Part shown: one piece after another, positions 32,762 through 42,841 of the stretch
How the letters are laid out: the number at the start of each line of letters is the position of its first letter
How positions within the stretch are numbered: the stretch's first letter is position 1
Assembly: GCF_029952955.1 (NCBI RefSeq)
Contig: NZ_JASATX010000003.1
Location: forward strand, 248,001-312,000
Source of the DNA: Ruicaihuangia caeni
Lineage (GTDB): Bacteria; Actinomycetota; Actinomycetes; Actinomycetales; Microbacteriaceae
Length of the DNA stretch: 64,000 nt
Direction: 5' to 3'
Translations under genes and position numbers: made by a program
The notes under the pieces: generated by a model
Told to the model about the DNA's origin: nothing
Databases searched by the model: none
The model's input: only the letters and a program-made list of their open reading frames with translations

Positions 32762-35119
32762 TCACGCCGGCTTGAACCGCCGCAGACGCAGGCTATTGCT
32801 CACGACGAACACCGAGGAGAACGCCATCGCAGCGCCGGCGAGCAGCGGGTTGAGCAGTCCCGCCATCGCGAGCGGAATTGCCGCGACGTTGTAGGCGAAG
32901 GCCCAGAACAGGTTGCTCTTGATCGTCGACAGCGTGCGCCGCGACAACCGGATCGCGTCAGCGACGCCGCTCAGGTCGCCGTGCACGAGCGTGAGGTCGC
33001 CCGCCTGGATCGCGGCGTCGGTACCGCCGCCCATGGCGATTCCCAGATCGGATGCCGCGAGCGCCGCCGCGTCGTTGACTCCGTCGCCGACCATCGCGAC
33101 GACACGCCCCTGCGCCTGCAGCTCGCGCACCAGGTCGAGCTTGCCCTCGGGGGTCATTCCTGCGTGCACCTCTTCGACGCCGACCTCTGCAGCTACTGCG
33201 CGAGCGGCGCGTTCGTTGTCGCCCGTCGCGAGCACCGGGCGCAGGCCCATGGCACGCAACCGCTCGACAGCAGCAGGACTCGTGCTCCGCACCGCGTCGG
33301 CCACCTCGATCACGCCGGCGACGACGCCATTCCATCCCACCGCGATCGCGGTGCGGCCCGCCGCTTCGGCCGCGTCGACCGCTTCTGCGAGCGCGGGCGA
33401 CAACGGAGTGCCGAGTTGCTCCACGACCCAAGCCGGGCGCCCCGCCACAACGCTGCGGTCGTCCACGACGGCGCGCACGCCGAAGCCGCGCACCGAGGAG
33501 AACTCGGCCACCGAGAGCGCCCCGCCGGCCACCTCCTGGCCCGCACGCACGATTGCCCGGGCGATGGGATGCTCGCTGCCGTGCTCCACGGCGGCGGCCA
33601 CGGCGAGCAACTCGTCGCGGCTCGTCGATGTAGCCTCCGTGGTGACGTCGGCTACCCGCATCCTGGCTGCCGTGATGGTGCCGGTCTTGTCGAGCAGCAC
33701 CGTGTCGATGCGGCGCGTCGACTCGAGCACCTCTGGGCCCTTGATGAGGATGCCGAGGCGCGAGCCCCGCGCAGTGCCCACCAACAGCGCCATCGGCGTC
33801 GCCAGGCCCAGCGCACACGGGCAGGCGATGATGAGCGTCGCCACGGCAGCCGTGAACGCCGCTTCGACGGAGGGTCCGAAGAGGAGCCACCCGGCGAGCG
33901 TGAGCACAGCCAGCACCAGCACGATGGGCACGAAAACGCCCGAGATGCGGTCGGCGAGTCGCTGCACCCGGGCCTTGCCCGATTGGGCCTGCTCCACGAG
34001 CTTCGCCATCTGGGCGAGCGCGGTCTCTGAGCCGACGCGCGTCGCCTCGACCACCAGTGAGCCGTCGGTTGCGATGGTCGAACCGGTCACCGTGTCACCC
34101 GCCGACACCTCCTCGGGCACGGGCTCGCCGGTCAGCATGCTCATGTCGATTGCGGCAGCGCCTTCTACGACGACCCCGTCGGTGGCGATCTTCTCGCCGG
34201 GTCGCACGATGAAGCGGTCGCCCGGCTGCAGCTGCGCGACAGGCACCCGGGTCTCGACGCCGTCACGCAGCAGAGCCGCCTCCGACGCGCCGAGCTGGAG
34301 CAGTGCCCGGATGGCGGCGATCGAGCTGCGCTTCGAGCGGGCTTCCGCATAGCGACCGGCGAGGATGAACACCGTGACGGCTGCGGCTGTCTCGAGGTAG
34401 AGCTCGTGCGCTCCGGCGCCCGGCTCGCCGAACCACACGAACTCCATCCGGAGGCCGGGCATGCCAGCGCCGCCGAAGAACAGCGCGTACAACGACCACG
34501 CGAAGGCGGCCAGCACGCCGATGCTGACGAGGGTGTCCATCGTGGCGGCGCCGTGGCGCGCATTGATGACCGCGGCGCGGTGGAACGGCCAGGCACCCCA
34601 CACCGCGACCGGAGCGGCCAGTGTGAGCGTGAGCCACTGCCAGTTGTCGAATTGCAGCGGCGGAATCATCGAGAGCACCATGACCGGCACGGTCAGCAAG
34701 GTGGAGATGATCACTCGCTGGCGCAACGACCGCAGCGACGAGTCATGCGCTGCGTCTGCGCGGCCGGCACCGGATACCGAGGTGAGGGCGTCACCGAGCG
34801 GGATCATGGGGGCGGGTGCGCCGCCGCTCGTGCTCGCCTCGGAGGCCTGCGCACCTGCCGCGACAGCTGCCGAAGCGCTGGAACTCCCACTCGGAGACGA
34901 CGCCGGCCGCTCAACGGGTTCCGCGGTGTAGCCGGTCGCGACCACCGTGTCGATGAGTTGCTGCAGGGTGACATCGTCTGCGACCTCGAGCGTCGCCTTC
35001 TCGGTCGCATAGTTGACGGTTGCCGTGACTCCCGGCATCCGGTTCAACTTCTTCTCGACGCGAGCGGCGCACGACGAGCAGGTCATGCCGCCGACGGCGA
35101 GCTCGAGGTTGGTGCTCAT
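32762..35119 (-). CDS. copA: Copper-translocating P-type ATPase
   Basis: A 785-residue P1B-type ATPase. One N-terminal heavy-metal domain has GMTCSSC (Cys14, Cys17). The transmembrane copper motif is IIACPCALGLATPM, the phosphorylation site is VLLDKTGTIT, the HP loop is SEHPIARAI, and the ATP domain ends with GDGVNDAAALA. It exports Cu+ from the cytoplasm. Its ATG overlaps the copZ stop (ATGA). The final cytoplasmic tail is short. Between the metal domain and first helix there is an Ala/Ser-rich linker of about 70 residues. Confidence 0.96.
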   Translation of the reverse strand: MSTNLELAVGGMTCSSCAARVEKKLNRMPGVTATVNYATEKATLEVADDVTLQQLIDTVVATGYTAEPVERPASSPSGSSSASAAVAAGAQASEASTSGGAPAPMIPLGDALTSVSGAGRADAAHDSSLRSLRQRVIISTLLTVPVMVLSMIPPLQFDNWQWLTLTLAAPVAVWGAWPFHRAAVINARHGAATMDTLVSIGVLAAFAWSLYALFFGGAGMPGLRMEFVWFGEPGAGAHELYLETAAAVTVFILAGRYAEARSKRSSIAAIRALLQLGASEAALLRDGVETRVPVAQLQPGDRFIVRPGEKIATDGVVVEGAAAIDMSMLTGEPVPEEVSAGDTVTGSTIATDGSLVVEATRVGSETALAQMAKLVEQAQSGKARVQRLADRISGVFVPIVLVLAVLTLAGWLLFGPSVEAAFTAAVATLIIACPCALGLATPMALLVGTARGSRLGILIKGPEVLESTRRIDTVLLDKTGTITAARMRVADVTTEATSTSRDELLAVAAAVEHGSEHPIARAIVRAGQEVAGGALSVAEFSSVRGFGVRAVVDDRSVVAGRPAWVVEQLGTPLSPALAEAVDAAEAAGRTAIAVGWNGVVAGVIEVADAVRSTSPAAVERLRAMGLRPVLATGDNERAARAVAAEVGVEEVHAGMTPEGKLDLVRELQAQGRVVAMVGDGVNDAAALAASDLGIAMGGGTDAAIQAGDLTLVHGDLSGVADAIRLSRRTLSTIKSNLFWAFAYNVAAIPLAMAGLLNPLLAGAAMAFSSVFVVSNSLRLRRFKPA

Positions 35120-35457
35120 GCCAGCGCGTACCCCGCCTCATCGATCGCGGCACGCACGTCGTCATTCCGCAGCGGGGCGTCGCTGCGCACCGTGACCTTC
35201 GACGTTCCGCCCGCGACCAGTTCGACTTCCACGGCGCTCACGCCGGCCAGTCCGCTGAGCTCCTCAGTCACGGAGTTGACGCAGTGGCCGCAGGTCATGC
35301 CGGTCACCGAGAGCTCGGTCACGGTCTCGGCGTCGACTGCCGCTTGCGAGTTCTGCGCGGCGTTGCCGCCGCCGCAGCCGCACCCGCCGCAGCCGCACCC
35401 GCCGCAGCCGCAGCCGCCGGTGCTCGCGTTCTTGTCGGTGAGGTTGAGTTCCTGCAT
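35116..35457 (-). CDS. copZ: Copper chaperone with a Gly-Cys-rich N-terminal extension
   Basis: A 113-residue protein. The C-terminal part (about 47-113) is a regular HMA domain with GMTCGHC (Cys56, Cys59). Unusually, residues 14-31 form a GGCGCGG repeat with six cysteines, encoded by tandem copies of a 15-bp unit at about 35364-35424. Such a tail is metallothionein-like and could store Cu+. It passes copper to CopA, which follows with overlap. AAAGGA precedes the ATG. The tail is not part of the usual family. Confidence 0.9.
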   Translation of the reverse strand: MQELNLTDKNASTGGCGCGGCGCGGCGCGGGNAAQNSQAAVDAETVTELSVTGMTCGHCVNSVTEELSGLAGVSAVEVELVAGGTSKVTVRSDAPLRNDDVRAAIDEAGYALA

Positions 35458-35637
35458 GGGGGTTTCCTTTCGTGGGGTGATTCGATGGAAAGAGGCGCTC
35501 TTCCGCAGTCGGTCGAGCGCCGAGAGTCTCTTCAGTCGACCAGCGCGGCGGGCGGACTTCGCTCGAACCGAGGGTGGCGGGATGACCGTCAGAGATTCGA
35601 CGTCTCTCGTCGCCCGCGCTGGGTCCGGCTTCGCGGA

Positions 35638-35919
35638 TCAGGACCGGACGAGCCGAGCGATGGCCGCGTTGGCCTCGCGCAGCTTCTCTTCGGCGACTGG
35701 GCCGCCCTCACGGGTCGCCTCCGCGACGCAATGGGAGAGGTGGTCGTCGAGCATCGTGAGTGCCACCGTCTCGAGCGCTTTGGTCACCGCTGAGATCTGG
35801 GTGAGCACGTCGATGCAGTAGGTGTCTTCTTCGATCATGCGCTGGATGCCGCGCACCTGGCCCTCGGCCCTGCGCAGCCGCTTCAGCAGCGCATCCTTAT
35901 CGTCGACGTATCCGTGCAT
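35638..35919 (-). CDS. csoR: CsoR-type copper-sensing repressor
   Basis: A 93-residue all-helical DUF156 repressor. Copper ligands are Cys35, His60 and Cys64 (the C-H-C set), and the DNA-binding surface is KRLRRAEGQVRGIQRMIEED. The ATG at 35919 gives the usual family start MHGYVDDKDALLKRL. A perfect palindromic operator lies ten bases upstream. It heads a copper operon with copZ and copA 180 bp downstream. Confidence 0.94.
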   Translation of the reverse strand: MHGYVDDKDALLKRLRRAEGQVRGIQRMIEEDTYCIDVLTQISAVTKALETVALTMLDDHLSHCVAEATREGGPVAEEKLREANAAIARLVRS

Positions 35920-35928
35920 GCGCACAAC

Positions 35929-35947
35929 GATACCCCCATGGGGTATC
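35929..35947. promoter_or_regulatory. CsoR operator
   Basis: GATACCCCCATGGGGTATC: an 8-bp perfect inverted repeat GATACCCC/GGGGTATC around CAT. G-tract palindromes of this kind are the standard CsoR site. Predicts autorepression of csoR and, by read-through, of copZ-copA. No second copy is visible directly before copZ. Confidence 0.85.
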
Positions 35948-35974
35948 TCGGTCAACCGTCACTCGCGCGCCGAA

Positions 35975-35990
35975 ACCCCGGACGCGGGGT
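35975..35990 (-). terminator. Short hairpin after the 2-oxoacid dehydrogenase E2 gene
   Basis: ACCCCG and CGGGGT with a 4-base loop, followed on the minus strand by TTTC. It lies just after the E2 stop codon and upstream of the csoR operator. Weak terminator candidate. Confidence 0.4.
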
Positions 35991-35997
35991 CACACCC

Positions 35998-37548
35998 TCA
36001 GTCGAGCAGCAGCGCCGGTTCCTCGATCACCGAGGCGACGTCAGCGAGGAAGCGGCTGGCCACATCGCCGTCGACGACGCGGTGGTCGAACGACGCACCG
36101 AGCGTCGTGACGAAGCGCGGCCGCACCTCGCCATCGACCACCCATGGCTTCTGCTTGATGGTGCCGAGCGCCACGATGCCGACCTCGCCAGGGTTCAGGA
36201 TCGGTGTACCGGTGTCCATGCCGAACACACCGATGTTCGTCACCGTGATCGTTCCGCCCGCCATGTCGGCGGGCTGCAGCCGACCCTCGCGCGCGGTGTT
36301 CGTCATGTGCTCGAGGGCGACGGCGAGCTCCTTGAGCGAGAGCGCCTGCGCATCCTTGATGTTGGGCACCACCAGACCGCGCGGGGTCGCCGCGGCGAAG
36401 CCGAAGTTCACGTAGTGGTGCACGATGATCTCGTCGTCGGTCCACGTCGAGTTGACCGTCGGGTTCCGACGCACGGCCCAGATCATCGCCTTCGCCATGA
36501 TGAGCATCGGCGAGACCTTGATGCCCGCGAAGTCGGGGGAGCTCTTCAGCCGCTTGACGAACTCCATGGTGCGGGTGGCGTCGACATCGACGAAGAGGCC
36601 GACGTGCGGCGCGCTGAACGCGCTCTGCACCATGCTGGTCGCGATCGCCTTGCGCACCCCCTTCACGGGAATGCGCTCTTCGCGGTCGTCCGGCCATTCG
36701 GGCGTCTCGATGTTGCGGAACACGCTCGCCTGCTCCGCGTGGCGGATCACGTCTTCGCGCGTGATCTCGCCGAGCAGACCGGTGCCCTCGACCGCCGACA
36801 GGTCGACGTCGAGATCCTTGGCGAGCTTTCGGATCGGCGGCTTCGCGAGAACGCCGGCGGTCACGACCGGCAGGGGTCCGACACGGCGGATGCCGTGGTG
36901 CGCGCGCGTGGCAGTCGGCGCCGAGCCCGGGGTCGGTGCCGAGCCGGCGGACACCGGCGATGGCATGACCGGTGACGCAGGGGAGGGCGCGGAGACGGCG
37001 GATGCCGCGGGCACAGGCGCCGGGGTCGTGGCCTCGCTCACACTGGTCGTTGATGCAGCCGCGGCGTTCGAGGCCGACTGAGCCGCCTGGGCAGGCCGGG
37101 CTGATTCACCGGCCGACGCGGCGCCGGCCGCCGGCGCACCCGCTCCAGCAGCGCCACCCTTGCGGCGACGCGACGAGCCGTGTCCGGCTGCCCCGTACCC
37201 GACGAGGTTCGCGGGCTCGGCTGGTGTGACTGTTGCAGCCGTGTCCTCGACCAGGGCGGCCTCGGAGTCCCGGGCGTCGCCGGACCCGGCAGGGCCGGCA
37301 TCCGCGCCTTCTGAAGCGACACGCACGATCACCTTGCCGACCTCGACGGTCTGGCCCTCGTCAGCGAGCAGTTCGACGACGGTGCCGGCGAAGGGCGACG
37401 GCAGTTCGACGAGCGACTTGGCCGTCTCGATCTCGACGATCACCTGGTTGACCGCGACGGTGTCGCCGGGCTTGACCTTCCACGCGACGATCTCGGCTTC
37501 CGTGAGGCCTTCACCGACGTCGGGAAGCGGGAACTCGGAGGTGGCCAT
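35998..37548 (-). CDS. Dihydrolipoamide acyltransferase (E2) of a 2-oxoacid dehydrogenase complex
   Basis: A 516-residue E2. The N-terminal lipoyl domain has its lysine at about residue 44 ([14 protein letters not shown]). An Ala/Ser/Pro-rich linker of about 150 residues follows, then the peripheral-subunit-binding domain ([19 protein letters not shown] region), then the catalytic domain with DHRVVDGD near residue 490. It transfers the acyl group to CoA. Only one lipoyl domain. ATG at 37548 with AAGGAG. Last gene of the E1 alpha-E1 beta-E2 unit; no E3 gene in the window. Branched-chain or pyruvate complex cannot be told apart by sequence alone. Confidence 0.92.
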   Translation of the reverse strand: MATSEFPLPDVGEGLTEAEIVAWKVKPGDTVAVNQVIVEIETAKSLVELPSPFAGTVVELLADEGQTVEVGKVIVRVASEGADAGPAGSGDARDSEAALVEDTAATVTPAEPANLVGYGAAGHGSSRRRKGGAAGAGAPAAGAASAGESARPAQAAQSASNAAAASTTSVSEATTPAPVPAASAVSAPSPASPVMPSPVSAGSAPTPGSAPTATRAHHGIRRVGPLPVVTAGVLAKPPIRKLAKDLDVDLSAVEGTGLLGEITREDVIRHAEQASVFRNIETPEWPDDREERIPVKGVRKAIATSMVQSAFSAPHVGLFVDVDATRTMEFVKRLKSSPDFAGIKVSPMLIMAKAMIWAVRRNPTVNSTWTDDEIIVHHYVNFGFAAATPRGLVVPNIKDAQALSLKELAVALEHMTNTAREGRLQPADMAGGTITVTNIGVFGMDTGTPILNPGEVGIVALGTIKQKPWVVDGEVRPRFVTTLGASFDHRVVDGDVASRFLADVASVIEEPALLLD

Positions 37549-37634
37549 GTCGGCTCCTTCGTGGTCGGAGGTCTGGTTGAAGTCTTGCAGAACGGCTGGT
37601 GACGGGCGAGCGGGAACTGCGGCATCCGCTCTGC

Positions 37635-38780
37635 TCAGTAGGCGAGCGCCCGGTCGACTGCTTCGAGGATGCGGTCGGCGTCTGGCAGGTAGAGCGATTC
37701 GAGCTTCGCGGGAGGAAACGGGGTGTCGAAGCCCGAGACCCGGAGCACCGGGGCTTCGAGCGAGTAGAAGGCCTGCTCGGCGATCGTCGCGGCGACCTCT
37801 GAGCCGACGCTCACGTTTCCAGGCGCTTCCTGACAGACGATGAGCCGGCCGGTCTTGCGCACCGACTCGAGCAGCGGGGCGTAGTCGATGGGGGAGAGCG
37901 AGCGCAGGTCGACGACTTCGAGGCTCGTGCCCTCTTGCTCGGCGATCTCGGCGGCTTGCAGCATCATCGACACCATCGCGCCGTGGCCGACGAGCGTCGC
38001 ATCGGCGCCCTCGCGAACCACCTGCGAGCGGTGCATGGGCGCGCTGCGCTCGTCGAAGTCGACAGGGGCCTTCTGCCAATACCGGCTCTTCGGCTCCATG
38101 AACACCACGGGGTCATCGCTTGCGATGGCGTCCTGGATCATCCAGTACGCCTCGTTCGGCGTCGCGGGGCTCACCACGCGCAGGCCGGCCGTGTGCGCGA
38201 AGTACGCCTCGGGGCTCTCCTGGTGGTGCTCGACCGCGCCGATGTGACCGCCATAGGGGATGCGGATGACGATGGGGAACGACTGGGCGCCGCCGTGCCG
38301 GTAGGTCAGCTTCGCCAGCTGGGATGTGATCTGGTCGAAGCCCGGAAACACGAACCCGTCGAACTGAATCTCGCACACCGGGCGGTACCCGCGCATCGCG
38401 AGCCCGATCGCGGTGCCGACGATGCCCGACTCGGCGAGCGGGGTGTCGAGCACACGCTTCCCGCCGAAGTCGCGCTTGAGGCCCTCGGTGACGCGGAAGA
38501 CGCCCCCGAGCGTGCCGATGTCTTCACCCATCATGAGCACGCGGTCGTCGTCGGCCATCGCCCGGTGGAGGCCAAGGTTGATGGCCTTCGACATGGGGAG
38601 CTGCTGGATGCCGGTGCGCGGCGAGGCGGCCCCTGATGCGGCAGGACCTGACGCGGCAGGTTGCGAGGAGGCGATGGCCTGGGCCGCGGCCTCTTGCAGA
38701 CCGGACTCGGCCGCTGCCTGCGCGGAGGTGGCCGGCTCGGCGCCGGTCGACTGCTGAGCTGCGGTGTGCTGGGTGGTCAC
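37635..38780 (-). CDS. 2-oxoacid dehydrogenase E1 beta subunit
   Basis: A 381-residue E1 beta (transketolase-like). The conserved part starts with [20 protein letters not shown] and includes [17 protein letters not shown] and the [12 protein letters not shown] strand. Its GTG overlaps the E1 alpha stop (GTGA) with GGAGGCGGGAG upstream. The first 60 residues are Ala/Ser/Thr/Gln-rich low-complexity sequence not found in the family; translation could instead begin at MSKAIN, but no ribosome binding site is obvious there. Operates with E1 alpha as a heterotetramer. Confidence 0.9.
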   Translation of the reverse strand: MTTQHTAAQQSTGAEPATSAQAAAESGLQEAAAQAIASSQPAASGPAASGAASPRTGIQQLPMSKAINLGLHRAMADDDRVLMMGEDIGTLGGVFRVTEGLKRDFGGKRVLDTPLAESGIVGTAIGLAMRGYRPVCEIQFDGFVFPGFDQITSQLAKLTYRHGGAQSFPIVIRIPYGGHIGAVEHHQESPEAYFAHTAGLRVVSPATPNEAYWMIQDAIASDDPVVFMEPKSRYWQKAPVDFDERSAPMHRSQVVREGADATLVGHGAMVSMMLQAAEIAEQEGTSLEVVDLRSLSPIDYAPLLESVRKTGRLIVCQEAPGNVSVGSEVAATIAEQAFYSLEAPVLRVSGFDTPFPPAKLESLYLPDADRILEAVDRALAY

Positions 38781-39892
38781 GCTCCCGCCTCCATCTGCGC
38801 CTCGTACTGCTTGAGCCACGCACGCTGAGCCTCGAGCCCGCTGTGCGGCTCGGAGTACACATGGTCGAAGATCGCGTCGAGCTTCGGCGTGCCGAGGGCG
38901 AGGGTGCGGCGCCGGGTGTCGGCGGCCAGGTCGGCGGCCTCGCTTCTCACTTCTTCGAAGTACGCGTCGCTCGCGCCGCGGTCGCGGAGGAACGCCTCGT
39001 ACCGCTGGATGGGGTCGCGGGCGAGCCAGGTGTTGTGCTCGTCGGCCGTGCGGTACTTCGTCGGGTCGTCGGATGTCGTGTGCGCGCCGACGCGATAGGT
39101 CACGGCCTCGATGAGCCGGGGGCCGTCGCCGTTCCGGGCCTCATCGAGCGCCAGGAGCGACACGGCGTAGGCAGCCAGCACATCATTGCCGTCGACCTGC
39201 GTGCCAGGGATGCCGAACCCGTCGCCGCGCCGGTAGAGCGGTACGCGTGACTGAGTCGACACCGGCACCGAGATCGCCCACTGATTGTTCTGCACGAAGA
39301 AGACCTGAGGTGTTTGGTAGCTCGCAGCGAAGACGAGCGCCTCGCTGACGTCGCCTTGGCTGGTCGCGCCATCGCCGAAGTACACGAGCACCGCCACGTC
39401 ACGCTCCGGGTCGCCCGTGCCGCACGCGCCGTCGAGTCCGATGCCCATGGCATAGCCGGTGGCGTGCAGCGCCTGTGAGCCGATCACGAGGGTATAGAGG
39501 TGGAAGTTCCCGTGGTCGGCAGGGTCCCAGCCCCCGTGGCTGAGCCCGCGCATCATCTCGATGATGCGCATGATGTCGACGCCGCGAATGCGGGCGACCA
39601 CGTGTTCGCGGTACGAGGGGAAGATGTGGTCCTGCGGGCGGGCTGCGAACGCTGATCCGACCTGCGCAGCTTCCTGACCCATGCTCGGTACCCACAGCGC
39701 CATCTGGCCTTGTCGCTGCAGATTGGCCGCTTCGACGTCGAAGGCGCGGATCGCCACCATGTGGCGGTGGAAATCTTGGAGACGTTCTTCGCTCAGCGTG
39801 TCGATCACCTGGCGGAATCGCTCGTTGTCGGCAGTCTCCACCGGCTTGCCCTCTGGCGACAGCAAGCGGATCGTCGCTTCGGTGTACGGCAT
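38777..39892 (-). CDS. 2-oxoacid dehydrogenase E1 alpha subunit
   Basis: A 371-residue E1 alpha. TPP-binding GDGATSQGDVSEALVFAASY (parts: GDGATSQGD, SEALVFAASY) is followed by FVQNNQWAIS. It decarboxylates the 2-oxoacid and passes the acyl group to lipoyl-E2. ATG at 39892 is preferred over an in-frame start at 39934 that lies in the aminotransferase coding region's end. It is 38 bp downstream of the aminotransferase gene, which could supply a branched-chain or aromatic 2-oxoacid. Confidence 0.92.
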   Translation of the reverse strand: MPYTEATIRLLSPEGKPVETADNERFRQVIDTLSEERLQDFHRHMVAIRAFDVEAANLQRQGQMALWVPSMGQEAAQVGSAFAARPQDHIFPSYREHVVARIRGVDIMRIIEMMRGLSHGGWDPADHGNFHLYTLVIGSQALHATGYAMGIGLDGACGTGDPERDVAVLVYFGDGATSQGDVSEALVFAASYQTPQVFFVQNNQWAISVPVSTQSRVPLYRRGDGFGIPGTQVDGNDVLAAYAVSLLALDEARNGDGPRLIEAVTYRVGAHTTSDDPTKYRTADEHNTWLARDPIQRYEAFLRDRGASDAYFEEVRSEAADLAADTRRRTLALGTPKLDAIFDHVYSEPHSGLEAQRAWLKQYEAQMEAGA

Positions 39893-39930
39893 GGGTTCCA
39901 ATCTAAGTTCTGCGCCTGCGAAGGGGCAGG

Positions 39931-40980
39931 TCACGCGACCTCGCCGAGCGCAGTCAGCAGGCGATCGACAGACGCCGGCTCTCCGATCGATACTCGGATG
40001 CCGTCAGGGTGGAAGGGGCGGGTGATGAGGCCATGGCGGTCAAGGAGGGCGGCGATCTCCTCGGTCCTGTCGCCCGTCGGCAGCCACACGAAGTTGCCGT
40101 GCGGCTGAGGCACATCCCAGCCGAGATCCACGAGTGCCCGCCAGAGATCGTCGCGAAGGCGCGCGATCCTATCGACGCGCTCCAGCAGTTCGCCTTCGTG
40201 GTCGAGGCTGGCGATCGCCGCCTGCTCGGCCTGCAGGGTCACCGACAGCGGGATCGCCGTCGAGCGCACCGCGTCGAGCACATAGTCGGGGCCGACGGCA
40301 TACCCGACGCGCAGCCCCGCCAAGCCGTAGGCCTTGGAGAAGGTGCGCAGCACCACGAGGTTCGGGTAGCGGCGCAGAGAGGCGATGCCGTCGACCACGT
40401 CGGGGTCGCGGCAGAACTCGATGTACGCCTCGTCGAGCGCGACGAGCACCGTCGGCGGCACCTTCGCCATGAAGTCGTCGAACTCCGCCTGAGTGACGAT
40501 CGAGCCGGTCGGGTTGTTGGGGCTGCAGACGAAGACCAGCCGGGTGCGCTCGGTGATGGCAGCAGCCATCGCATCGAGGTCATGACGGTGGTCGGGGAGA
40601 TTTGGAACCCGCACCGAGACAGCACCCGCGACGACGGCCAGCAAGGGGTACGCCTCGAAGCTCCGCCACGAGTACACGACCTCATCGCCGTGCTGCACGG
40701 CCGCGGCGAGCAACTGGGCGATGATCGCCACCGACCCCGAGCCGATGTGCACCTCATCGGGGGTGACGCCATAACGATCGGCCAGCCGAGATCGCAACGT
40801 GGAGGCGAGCGCGTCCGGATAGCGGTTGAAGGAGTCGAGATCGATCGAGTCGCGCACCGAGGGCAACGGGTCGAACGGATTCTCGTTCGACGAGAGCTTG
40901 AAGCTCGCAGCATCCGCCGGCTTTCCTTGCCGGTAGGGAGGCAGCGACTCGATCTCGGCGCGAAGGCGGACTCTGGTCAC
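39931..40980 (-). CDS. Histidinol-phosphate / aromatic aminotransferase family protein
   Basis: A 349-residue fold-type-I PLP enzyme. [13 protein letters not shown] and [12 protein letters not shown] are the HisC-family markers; the PLP lysine lies in [15 protein letters not shown] near residue 216. This group includes HisC and the actinobacterial aromatic (Phe/Tyr) aminotransferase Pat. It is outside a his operon, so aromatic or branched-chain aminotransferase activity is the better guess. GTG start; divergent from a small membrane protein gene. Confidence 0.88.
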   Translation of the reverse strand: MTRVRLRAEIESLPPYRQGKPADAASFKLSSNENPFDPLPSVRDSIDLDSFNRYPDALASTLRSRLADRYGVTPDEVHIGSGSVAIIAQLLAAAVQHGDEVVYSWRSFEAYPLLAVVAGAVSVRVPNLPDHRHDLDAMAAAITERTRLVFVCSPNNPTGSIVTQAEFDDFMAKVPPTVLVALDEAYIEFCRDPDVVDGIASLRRYPNLVVLRTFSKAYGLAGLRVGYAVGPDYVLDAVRSTAIPLSVTLQAEQAAIASLDHEGELLERVDRIARLRDDLWRALVDLGWDVPQPHGNFVWLPTGDRTEEIAALLDRHGLITRPFHPDGIRVSIGEPASVDRLLTALGEVA

Positions 40981-41028
40981 CCAGTCAGACTAGTTGCGCT
41001 CACATTCCGCAGGCGGCATAGTCGCCGT

Positions 41029-41421
41029 ATGAGCTTCGTGCTGCGAATCGTCATCACCGCCGTTGCGCTCTGGCTGACGACGCTGATCGTCGCCGGTGTG
41101 AACGTGGTGCCCTTCGAGCCGGGCGGCACGCTCGAGATCGTGCTCACCTTCCTGCTGGTCGCGGTGATCTTCGGAATCGTCAACGCGGTGGTCGGCACCG
41201 CGATCAGAATCGTCGCGTTCCCGCTCTACGTGCTGACGCTCGGCCTCGTCGCACTCATCGTGAACGGGCTGCTGCTGCTGATCGTCGCGTGGATCAGCGG
41301 GCTGATCGGGTTCGGGCTCTTCGTCGACGGCTTCTGGTGGGGCGTGCTCGGCGCGCTGGTGCTCGGAGTGCTCAGCTGGCTCATCGGGCTTGTGCTGCGC
41401 CCGATCGGGCGCCGGCGATGA
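41029..41421 (+). CDS. Phage-holin-like family IV membrane protein
   Basis: A 130-residue protein of four transmembrane segments (PF04020-like). IVITAVALWLTTLIVAGVNV and FLLVAVIFGIVNAVVGTAIR are typical of the actinobacterial family named for holin resemblance. Despite the name these are usually housekeeping inner-membrane proteins, not phage. It overlaps the end of the convergent hydrolase gene by 41 bp. Confidence 0.78.
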   Translation: MSFVLRIVITAVALWLTTLIVAGVNVVPFEPGGTLEIVLTFLLVAVIFGIVNAVVGTAIRIVAFPLYVLTLGLVALIVNGLLLLIVAWISGLIGFGLFVDGFWWGVLGALVLGVLSWLIGLVLRPIGRRR

Positions 41422-42841
41422 CGCTGCGGTCAACGCGCCACGAGGTAGCCTGACCCTCGGCTGCCGGCCGTGCGGCGTCGATGCCGGCCAGTCTCGTTTC
41501 GATGTCAGGATGCCGCGAGCGGTCAGCCATCGCAGCGGTCTCGGCGTAGAGCTCGAGGCTGTGCGCGGGTAGCAGCGAACGGTCATCGGCGGGGATGCCG
41601 TCGACAAGCGGATCGCGCATGAGGCGCAGCGTGTGCTCGCCGCTGGCGTCGCCACCCAGCGCCGGAACCACGTCGGTCGTGTGATCCAGCCGCACGCGGT
41701 TCACGGTGTCGGGCACGGGCACTTGCCCGCTGGGGCCGCCCACCTCGATCAGCGCCTCGACATTGTGCGCGCCCGAGGTCGCCAGCAACGCGCCGACGAG
41801 CGCCCCCTGCGAGTAGCCGGTGACGACGATCGGGTCGGCAGCGGTCGCCCCCGCCCTGGCGAGCGCTTCTTCCACGCCGCGCAAGGATGCCGGCGATCCA
41901 GCCGCCAATGCGTGCACGTTGCTTGTCATGTCCCATGCCTCGCGTCGCGCTTTCGGCGAGCCGTCGACCGTTCCTCCGATGTAGACCTCATAGCGGCTCT
42001 GCCCGTCGCGGCTCTCGTAGCGCTCGACCCGCACTTGCTCACGGCCACCGCTCGGAATGCGCGCGACCCGCTCCTCGAGACCCTTCGGAGGGGCGACGGT
42101 CTCGACCGCTGTGCGCCGCACCTGCACCGGGGTCTCGCGAAGCCAATCGGTCCGCTGTGCGATCGCGGTGATGAGCGCGGCGGTAGAGGCGACACCGGTG
42201 ATCCCGATGCCCTGGTCGCCGAGTGCGGCGATCACAGCGGGAGGCACTCCGAGCAGTCCGGCCGCAGCATCGTCGCTCGCCATGACGGTGGCACGCACCG
42301 CCTCGACGAAGAAGACCGAGTTGATGAGGTCGCGCCGCTCGGCGAGGGTCTGCGTCATCCGGTCTGGCGCGAGCGCGCTCAGCCAAGCGACGGCGATGGC
42401 AGGCGGCAGCAGCACTCTGGCCAGCAGGATGCCGAGGAGGGGCGCGATCGCACCGAGCGTCGCGGCGACCGCGCCCTGCACGAGCCGCAGCATCCTGTGG
42501 TTCCCCGACTCGGCTGCCGAGTACACCGCTGTGACCGTGCGAAGCCGTTCGACGAGTTCGTCCGACTGCTCGCTGCAACGCCGCACAGCGTGTGAAGCTG
42601 CGTCGAGTTCGACGTACGCCCGGCCGGCATCAGCCGGAGGCGTCGCCCGTGAGACGACGTCGATGTCGTACTGCGCCAGCATCCGCCCCTCGACCATCGA
42701 AAGTCCGCGTCTCGCAGCGGTGACTCCGAGCGCGGCTCGGCGGGCCGTGGCGGCGAGCGAAGCCAAGGCATCCCGGTGCAGCGCAATGGCCTCGGGAGTC
42801 ACGCGGAGCGCGCCCACCCGCACGCTGAGGTCACCAGCCAT
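41381..42841 (-). CDS. Alpha/beta-hydrolase-like protein with N-terminal helical domain
   Basis: A 486-residue protein of unusual composition. Residues 1-115 are helical and resemble the N-terminal part of type VII secretion (WXG/LXG) substrates, 122-155 are hydrophobic, and the C-terminal half holds a lipase-like nucleophile elbow GYSQG (Ser344) with possible partners Asp390 and His427 (PAHSLELY). It overlaps by 11 bp with the small WXG-like gene upstream. This is the arrangement of a secreted enzyme and its small partner; no secretion ATPase is in the window. Function is inferred. Confidence 0.62.
   Translation of the reverse strand: MAGDLSVRVGALRVTPEAIALHRDALASLAATARRAALGVTAARRGLSMVEGRMLAQYDIDVVSRATPPADAGRAYVELDAASHAVRRCSEQSDELVERLRTVTAVYSAAESGNHRMLRLVQGAVAATLGAIAPLLGILLARVLLPPAIAVAWLSALAPDRMTQTLAERRDLINSVFFVEAVRATVMASDDAAAGLLGVPPAVIAALGDQGIGITGVASTAALITAIAQRTDWLRETPVQVRRTAVETVAPPKGLEERVARIPSGGREQVRVERYESRDGQSRYEVYIGGTVDGSPKARREAWDMTSNVHALAAGSPASLRGVEEALARAGATAADPIVVTGYSQGALVGALLATSGAHNVEALIEVGGPSGQVPVPDTVNRVRLDHTTDVVPALGGDASGEHTLRLMRDPLVDGIPADDRSLLPAHSLELYAETAAMADRSRHPDIETRLAGIDAARPAAEGQATSWRVDRSVIAGARSGAAQAR

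Noticed and set aside
35458-35637. Second CsoR operator directly upstream of copZ
   Set aside because: No G-tract palindrome in this gap; only the site at 35929-35947 fits.
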